Shown here piece after piece: positions 58,877-64,000 of a stretch of 64,000 nt of DNA (the first letter of the stretch is position 1; every line of letters starts with the position of its first letter). The stretch is taken from assembly GCF_028069655.1 (NCBI RefSeq), contig NZ_JAMCOS010000001.1, positions 4,990,001-5,054,000 on the forward strand, written 5' to 3'. Both the position numbers and the translations under genes were made by a program. The notes beneath the pieces are model-generated. The model did no database searches. It was not told the DNA's origin and saw only the letters and a list, made by a program, of their open reading frames with translations. The stretch is from Acidovorax sp. NCPPB 4044 (GTDB lineage: Bacteria > Pseudomonadota > Gammaproteobacteria > Burkholderiales > Burkholderiaceae_C).

Positions 58877-61810
58877 ATGACCAAGACCCTGGTAATCGCA
58901 GAAAAGCCCTCGGTGGCACAGGACATCGTGCGTGCGCTCACCCCCACGGCGGGCAAGTTCGAGAAGCACGAAGACCATTTCGAGAACGACCGCTACGTTG
59001 TCACCAGCGCCGTGGGCCACCTCGTGGAGATCCAGGCGCCCGAGGAATTCGACGTCAAGCGCGGCAAGTGGAGCTTCGCGCACCTGCCCGTGATCCCGCC
59101 GTACTTCGACCTGAAGCCGGTCGACAAGACCAAGAGCCGGCTGAACGCGGTCGTGCGGCTCGCCAAGCGCAAGGACGTCACCGACCTCGTCAACGCCTGC
59201 GACGCGGGGCGCGAGGGCGAGCTGATCTTCCGCCTGATCGAGCAGTACGCGGGCGGCGCCAAGGGCGGGCTGGGCAAGCCCGTGCGGCGCCTCTGGCTGC
59301 AGTCGATGACGCCGCAGGCCATCCGCGACGGCTTCGGCAACCTGCGCTCCGACCAGCAGATGCTGGGCCTGGCGAGCGCCGCGCGCAGCCGCTCGGAGGC
59401 CGACTGGCTCGTGGGCATCAACGGCACGCGCGCCATGACGGCGTTCAACTCGCGCGACGGCGGCTTCTTCCTCACCACCGTCGGCCGCGTGCAGACGCCC
59501 ACGCTCTCGCTCGTGGTCGAGCGCGAGGAAAAGATCCGCCAGTTCGTGAGCCGCGACTACTGGGAAATCCACGCGGGTTTCCATGCCGAGGCCGGCGAAT
59601 ACCTCGGCAAGTGGTTCGATCCGCAGTGGAAGAAGAACAGCGCCGACCCCGAGGCCCGCTCCGACCGCGTCTGGAACTTCCAGCGCGCCCGCGAGATCGC
59701 CGACGCCGTGCGCGGCAAGGCCGCCACCGTCACCGAGGAAAGCAAGCCCACCACCCAGGCATCGCCGCTGCTCTTCGACCTGACCAGCCTGCAGCGCGAG
59801 GCCAACGGCAAGTTCGGCTTCTCGGCCAAGACCACGCTGGCGCTGGCCCAGAGCCTCTACGAGCGCCACAAGGCCCTGACCTACCCCCGGACCGACTCGC
59901 GCGCCCTGCCCGAGGACTACCTGCCCGTGGCCAAGGACACCTTCGGCATGCTCGCCACCAGCGGCATGCGCCACCTGGCGCCCTATGCGCGCCAGGCGCT
60001 GGACGAGAACTACGTGCGCCCCTCCAAGCGCATCTTCGACAACGCCAAGGTCAGCGATCACTTCGCCATCATCCCGACCACGCAGGCGCCCAGCGGCCTC
60101 TCCGAGGCCGAGCAGAAGCTCTACGACCTGGTCGTGCGCCGCTTCATGGCCGTGTTCTTCCCGAGCGCCGAATACATGGTCACCACCCGCATCAGCCAGG
60201 TGGTGGGCCACAGCTTCAAGACCGAGGGCAAGGTGCTCGTCAGGCCCGGCTGGCTCGCCATCTACGGCAAGGAAGCCGCCAACGAGGTCGAGGACGGCAA
60301 GGCCGGCGACAAGGGCCAGCCGCTGGTCCCCGTCAAGCCCGGCGAGATGACCCACACGGAGTACGCCGAGCCCAAGGCCCTCAAGACCAAGCCGCCCGCG
60401 CGCTACTCCGAAGCCACGCTGCTCGGCGCCATGGAAAGCGCCGGCAAGCAGGTGGAAGACGAAGAGCTGCGATCGGCCATGCAGGAAAAGGGCCTCGGCA
60501 CCCCGGCCACGCGCGCGGCCATCATCGAAGGCCTGCTCACCGAGAAATACATGCTGCGCGAGGGCCGCGAGCTGATCCCCACGGCCAAGGCCTTCCAGCT
60601 CATGACGCTGCTGCGCGGCCTGGGCGTGGAGGAACTCTCGCGCGCCGAACTCACCGGCGAATGGGAATACAAGCTCGCCCAGATGGAGAAGGGGCAGCTG
60701 AGCCGCGAAGCCTTCATGCAGCAGATCGCCGCCATGACCGAGCGCATGGTGAAAAAAGCCAAGGAATACGACCGCGACACCATCCCCGGCAACTACGCCA
60801 CGCTCTCCACCCCGTGCCCGCAGTGCGGCGGCGTGGTCAAGGAGAACTACCGCCGGTATGCCTGCACGGGCGCCGACGGGCGCGGCGACGGCTGCGGCTT
60901 CTCGTTCACCAAGTCGCCCGCGGGCCGCACCTTCGAGCCCGCCGAGGCCGAGTCCCTGCTGCGCGACCGGCGCATCGGCCCGCTGGAGGGCTTCCGCTCC
61001 AAGGCCGGCTGGCCGTTCACCGCCGAAGTCGCCATCGTGCGCGACGAAGAAGCCGGCAACTTCAAGCTGGAGTTCGACTTCGGCGACGACCGCGCGGGCG
61101 AGGAATCGGGCGAGCCCGTCGAGTTCGCCGACGAATCGCTGGGCCCGTGCCCCATCTGCGGCGCGCCCGTGCACGAGCACGGCAGCAACTACGTCTGCAG
61201 CAAGGCCGTGCCGACCGCCGCCCAGCCCGCGCCCAGCTGCACCTTCAAGAGCGGCAAGGTCATCCTGCAGCAGCCCGTGGAGCGCGAGCAGATGGCCAAG
61301 CTGCTGGCCACCGGCAAGACCGACCTGCTCGACAAGTTCGTGAGCATGCGCACGCGCCGCGCATTCAAGGCCTTCCTGGCCTGGGACAAGGAGGCCGGCA
61401 AGGTGAACTTCGAATTCGAGAAGCGCGACAGCAAGTTCCCGCCGCGCAAGACCGCGGGCGCTGCTGCTCCTAAAACAGGAGCAACCCGCGCCGCAAAACC
61501 GGCGGCACCGGGCGCAAAAGCCTCCAAGCCCGCGGCCAAGGCCGCCGCCAAGAAGGCCCCCCGCAAGACCACCGCGGCCTCCGGCAAGGCCCCCAGCCCC
61601 GCCCTGGCCGCCGTGATCGGTGCCGAGCCGGTCGCCCGGCCCGAGGCCGTGAAGAAGATGTGGGAGTACATCAAGGCCCACAACCTGCAGGACCCCAAGG
61701 ACAAGCGCACCATCGTCGCCGACGCCAAGCTGCGCGAAGTCTTCGGCAAGGACAGCGCGGGCATGTTCGAACTGGCGGGCATCCTGGGCAAACACCTCGG
61801 AGGTGAATGA
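58877..61810 (+). CDS. topB: DNA topoisomerase III with C-terminal SWIB domain
   Basis: 977 residues. N-terminal TOPRIM (MTKTLVIAEKPSVAQDIVRAL ... CDAGREGELIFRLIEQYA), type IA core with catalytic Y336 (LTYPRTDSR), then zinc ribbons (CPQCGGVVKENYRRYAC at about 647; CPICGAPVHEHGSNYVC). A Lys/Ala/Pro-rich H1-like linker (KPAAKAAAKKAPRKT) leads to a SWIB/MDM2 domain (about 895-977: PEAVKKMWEYIKAHNLQDP ... LREVFGKDSAGMFELAGIL). It decatenates and relaxes single-strand-containing DNA; the tail resembles the SWIB-tailed topoisomerase of Chlamydiae. Confidence 0.95.
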   Translation: MTKTLVIAEKPSVAQDIVRALTPTAGKFEKHEDHFENDRYVVTSAVGHLVEIQAPEEFDVKRGKWSFAHLPVIPPYFDLKPVDKTKSRLNAVVRLAKRKDVTDLVNACDAGREGELIFRLIEQYAGGAKGGLGKPVRRLWLQSMTPQAIRDGFGNLRSDQQMLGLASAARSRSEADWLVGINGTRAMTAFNSRDGGFFLTTVGRVQTPTLSLVVEREEKIRQFVSRDYWEIHAGFHAEAGEYLGKWFDPQWKKNSADPEARSDRVWNFQRAREIADAVRGKAATVTEESKPTTQASPLLFDLTSLQREANGKFGFSAKTTLALAQSLYERHKALTYPRTDSRALPEDYLPVAKDTFGMLATSGMRHLAPYARQALDENYVRPSKRIFDNAKVSDHFAIIPTTQAPSGLSEAEQKLYDLVVRRFMAVFFPSAEYMVTTRISQVVGHSFKTEGKVLVRPGWLAIYGKEAANEVEDGKAGDKGQPLVPVKPGEMTHTEYAEPKALKTKPPARYSEATLLGAMESAGKQVEDEELRSAMQEKGLGTPATRAAIIEGLLTEKYMLREGRELIPTAKAFQLMTLLRGLGVEELSRAELTGEWEYKLAQMEKGQLSREAFMQQIAAMTERMVKKAKEYDRDTIPGNYATLSTPCPQCGGVVKENYRRYACTGADGRGDGCGFSFTKSPAGRTFEPAEAESLLRDRRIGPLEGFRSKAGWPFTAEVAIVRDEEAGNFKLEFDFGDDRAGEESGEPVEFADESLGPCPICGAPVHEHGSNYVCSKAVPTAAQPAPSCTFKSGKVILQQPVEREQMAKLLATGKTDLLDKFVSMRTRRAFKAFLAWDKEAGKVNFEFEKRDSKFPPRKTAGAAAPKTGATRAAKPAAPGAKASKPAAKAAAKKAPRKTTAASGKAPSPALAAVIGAEPVARPEAVKKMWEYIKAHNLQDPKDKRTIVADAKLREVFGKDSAGMFELAGILGKHLGGE

Positions 61811-62023
61811 ATGGCGATATCCCTCTCCCTGAAGAAGAAGACGAGCAAAACCGCACGCACCCTGCTCTCCACCCTGGCCTGCGCCGCCGCCCTGGCCGGC
61901 TGCGGCGCCACGGCGGGCAAGTCGGCCCACACGGACGACCTGAACAGCCAGAAGGGCGAGAGCGGCGTCACGGTGTTCGGCACCGTCGACGCGGGCGTGG
62001 GGTCGGTGCGGTCCTCGCGCTGA
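61811..62023 (+). CDS. Small lipoprotein (70 aa)
   Basis: Starts in the base after the topB stop. Signal peptide with lipobox LAGC (C31), then about 39 mature residues ending FGTVDAGVGSVRSSR. The two lysine clusters before the hydrophobic stretch fit an export signal. No family is recognised. Coupling to topB may be fortuitous. Confidence 0.55.
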   Translation: MAISLSLKKKTSKTARTLLSTLACAAALAGCGATAGKSAHTDDLNSQKGESGVTVFGTVDAGVGSVRSSR

Positions 62024-62318
62024 GGCGGGGCGGCCGGTGTGCCCGGTCTTGCATGGCGTGCCTGCAAGGTAAGCGCCCAGTGAGCCCGTGGGCTGCAAGC
62101 ACGTCTTTGCGGCCCATTTCTTAGCCGCATTGCTTGCATCGCGGCTCTGGTGACGGCGCCCGGGGCCTCATCCCGTCCTGCGGCGCCTATCTCCGCAGAG
62201 GTGCTGCCGCATGCTGGCGGAATGGCTCCGCGCATGGGGTATCGGCTGCGCGGTGCCTTGCCGCAATCTGCGGATTGATGAAATCGGGACAGGGTGGTGA
62301 TCGAATCAATCCGGCCGA
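62024..62318. other. Intergenic stretch without recognisable gene
   Basis: About 295 bp between the small lipoprotein gene and the convergent membrane protein gene. No ORF with a plausible ribosome site, no strong hairpin with a T-run and no repeat copy was seen. Composition shifts from GC-rich to AT-rich at about 62,270. Confidence 0.5.
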
Positions 62319-62843
62319 TTACCTTGGTGCATTAGCGAATGCACTTTTCTTCGCCTGCTCAATAATCCATTTTTGGTCTTTGCCTTTTGCGCACCAGTCC
62401 TTATTCCTGACCCAATCAGTGAACCAGAGAGAGGGTTGGCCTTCCAATTCATGGCATTCAAAATAGCCCCATCGTGGCATGAGGCGATGCTGTAGATAGG
62501 AAACAGCGGGGAGGCTCATTAGAACGACTGCCCCGAGGAGGATGATTATCTCCAGCAGCCGAACGGTTACCCTGATCACGTAGTCGTTGGCGGGTAACGC
62601 CTTTGCTATCAGGCCTGCCACGGTAATCAAGGACAACAAGATAATGATCGGCGTGAGCAAGGTCGCTACGCCGATACGTACAAACGGTACAGATTCGCGG
62701 ATACCCTGGGCCATCGCCATCAGTTGCGCGACACCAAAGACATAGCAAAAACTTGAAACAAGTAATGACAATGGGGCATACCAGGCCAGGATTCTTCTGA
62801 CATGCCTGATTCCTACGTTTGACGTCGTTTCGCTCATCTTCAC
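62319..62843 (-). CDS. Four-helix membrane protein, candidate immunity paralogue 2 (174 aa)
   Basis: The start is a GTG at 62843 overlapping the upstream stop (GTGA), or the ATG at 62837. Hydrophobic segments lie at about 19-45, 52-78 and 90-116. A conserved C-terminal block, WFTDWVRNKDWCAKGKDQKW, matches its neighbour. No known family is recognised. Tandem, coupled and paralogous genes of this kind often encode immunity to a toxin encoded immediately upstream. Confidence 0.6.
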   Translation of the reverse strand: MKMSETTSNVGIRHVRRILAWYAPLSLLVSSFCYVFGVAQLMAMAQGIRESVPFVRIGVATLLTPIIILLSLITVAGLIAKALPANDYVIRVTVRLLEIIILLGAVVLMSLPAVSYLQHRLMPRWGYFECHELEGQPSLWFTDWVRNKDWCAKGKDQKWIIEQAKKSAFANAPR

Positions 62844-63334
62844 GGATGCATTTCAGACTGTTCTTTCACCCAAGCCCGGTCTTTCCCACGAACACACCAC
62901 TGAGGGTTTCTGACCCAGTCGTTGGACCATTTATTGGGGTTGCCTTGAAGAATATTGCAAGGTGAGTAACCTAGCAGCGGCATATATCGGTACTGCAGAA
63001 AAGTAGCAACTGGCATGCCAATTAATAGGGCAAAGATTCCCGCGAACATTATGATGTTGAACGCTTCATTGAGCCATCGAATCGTGGCATGATCAGGGTT
63101 GACCGCTTTTACTGCAAGCATAACCAACGTAATAATCAGCATTGGTATCAAAAAAACAGTCAATAAACTTGCAACCGAAATGCGGACATGCGGTGCCAGG
63201 TGAATAATGTCTTGAATGGTTCTAACCATTTCCAAAAAGACAAAGCGGTATATGAAAGAAATAAGCAGCAGCAGGAATGGGATGCCCCAAAGAAGTGCTT
63301 GTCTTATCTTTTTCTTTTCGTGTTCGAGGCTCAA
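62840..63334 (-). CDS. Membrane protein, candidate immunity paralogue 1 (164 aa)
   Basis: The start is a TTG at 63334, with GGAG 5 nt before it and 1 nt from the stop of the upstream gene, indicating translational coupling. Hydrophobic segments at about 14-36, 47-73 and 88-113; C-terminal block NDWVRNPQWCVRGKDRAWV is shared with the downstream paralogue. Base composition is AT-rich compared with the rest of the window. Confidence 0.6.
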   Translation of the reverse strand: MSLEHEKKKIRQALLWGIPFLLLLISFIYRFVFLEMVRTIQDIIHLAPHVRISVASLLTVFLIPMLIITLVMLAVKAVNPDHATIRWLNEAFNIIMFAGIFALLIGMPVATFLQYRYMPLLGYSPCNILQGNPNKWSNDWVRNPQWCVRGKDRAWVKEQSEMHP

Positions 63335-63335
63335 A

Positions 63336-64000
63336 TTATCTCCTGCAGATTGGGCATAGCCAATCCATGATTTCGGAATTGACTTTTCGAGACTTCTCTT
63401 CGAAACCTGCCCGGACGGCGGTTTTTACATCACTGATCCAACTGGAAGATTTTTCATTGACGCTGTAAAAGCCTGGTTTGATATTGCTGGCTGCCTTCTC
63501 CAGAGCGGCAATGACTTTTGTTTTGATCTGGTAATGTTGATCAACGATATTCAAGCCCACTCCAACAACAAACGCGGCGAAAGCCATGGTGACAACGGGT
63601 CCGATGGCTACGGCGAAAGCCAGCCCTATCATATTGGCAGCCGCATATGCTGCGAGAGCACCTAGTCCGCCTTTGACGGCCTCTACGCCAATACCTCCGA
63701 CCAAGTCATACATCGTTTTCTCGTTGTTGAAGATGAAGTCCATGATTTCTATGCCTGTAGATACCGTCACCCCAAGGATGAAGCCTCCTTTCGCTATATC
63801 TCCCAGGCCCTTCATTCCCAGTCCCAGCTTCATCATGATCGGATTCGTCGCAAGATACCGCGTCCCCGTCAGCGCCCCGCTGCGGTGCGCCGCGTAGCCC
63901 TTGATGATGATGTACGTCCCGCTGGCCGTGGACTTCACATAGCTCTTGATGCCCGCCATGCCGATGGCGTTCAGCGTCTTTGTGATGGCGAGGGCGTCGT
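63336..64000 (-). CDS. C-terminal part of a large hydrophobic protein, candidate pore-forming effector (5' end beyond window)
   Basis: Although an ATG exists at 63959, the frame is open to the window edge (DALAITKTLNAIG precedes it), so at least 220 C-terminal residues of a larger protein are seen. It has a repeated hydrophobic region (GGFILGVTVSTGIEIMDFIF; GLGALAAYAAANMIGLAFAVAIGPVVTMAFAAFVVGVGLNIVD) typical of channel-forming helices, and ends MDWLCPICRR. I recall similar C-termini in VasX-like, T6SS-linked pore-forming effectors, but this cannot be verified here. The two coupled small membrane genes downstream fit an immunity role. Confidence 0.55.
   Translation of the reverse strand, partial: DALAITKTLNAIGMAGIKSYVKSTASGTYIIIKGYAAHRSGALTGTRYLATNPIMMKLGLGMKGLGDIAKGGFILGVTVSTGIEIMDFIFNNEKTMYDLVGGIGVEAVKGGLGALAAYAAANMIGLAFAVAIGPVVTMAFAAFVVGVGLNIVDQHYQIKTKVIAALEKAASNIKPGFYSVNEKSSSWISDVKTAVRAGFEEKSRKVNSEIMDWLCPICRR

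Overview
The window is high-GC DNA of a beta-proteobacterium of the family Comamonadaceae, most likely a plant-associated Acidovorax (citrulli/avenae group). This is inferred from a yajC-secD-secF cluster, a Bug-type (TctC) solute receptor, DUF4148 proteins, DUF1631 and YhdP homologues, and two promoters that look like HrpX-type PIP boxes. No rRNA, tRNA, CRISPR array or prophage was found. Most of the sequence is chromosomal housekeeping DNA, with small AT-richer or accessory patches.

Layout. 1-5.2 kb (minus): a glycosyltransferase cut by the window edge and a one-module NRPS (C-A-PCP-reductase, predicted serine-activating). A 561-bp AT-rich divergent region holding a perfect FNR-type box separates it from a chemoreceptor (5.7-7.6 kb). 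7.7-20.6 kb: glnE, then yhdP and a nitrilase, a FixL/DctS-like kinase with its FixJ/DctR-like regulator, an OmpA-type lipoprotein, a 48-aa membrane ORF and mltA. 20.6-25.1 kb is accessory: two unrecognised proteins in AT-rich DNA, a two-DTG aspartic protease and a candidate type III effector behind a perfect PIP box. 25.1-34.6 kb: an MFS transporter with an extra C-terminal domain, an Lrp regulator divergent from indolepyruvate ferredoxin oxidoreductase (whose 5' end is duplicated as an upstream ORF), an intact IS1-family element, a pair of exported paralogues and an unknown protein. 34.9-43.4 kb: yajC-secD-secF, a DUF1631 protein, recX, recA with a LexA box, and a MarR regulator. 43.6-52.8 kb: a TctD/TctE-like two-component pair, two DUF4148 genes, a membrane ferredoxin-cyclase fusion divergent from a Crp-type regulator, and a LysR / Bug receptor / N-formylglutamate amidohydrolase locus. 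53-56.3 kb: two tandem LRR proteins with a degenerate Fic-like C-terminus behind a near-PIP box. 56.5-62 kb: SPOR protein, birA, a SET-domain methyltransferase, and topoisomerase III with a SWIB tail. 62.3-64 kb (minus, AT-richer): the C-terminus of a large hydrophobic protein followed by two coupled paralogous membrane proteins, resembling a toxin with duplicated immunity genes.

The most notable cross-cutting signal is a ~47-bp repeat, seen seven times, each copy just downstream of a stop codon and in the same orientation as the gene it follows. It consists of a hairpin, TTGCTA/TAGCAA, and a conserved tail ending CGGCGGCATG. The most biologically suggestive accessory content is the set of three effector-like genes with HrpX-type promoter geometry (PIP box, 31 nt, then a YANNNT -10).
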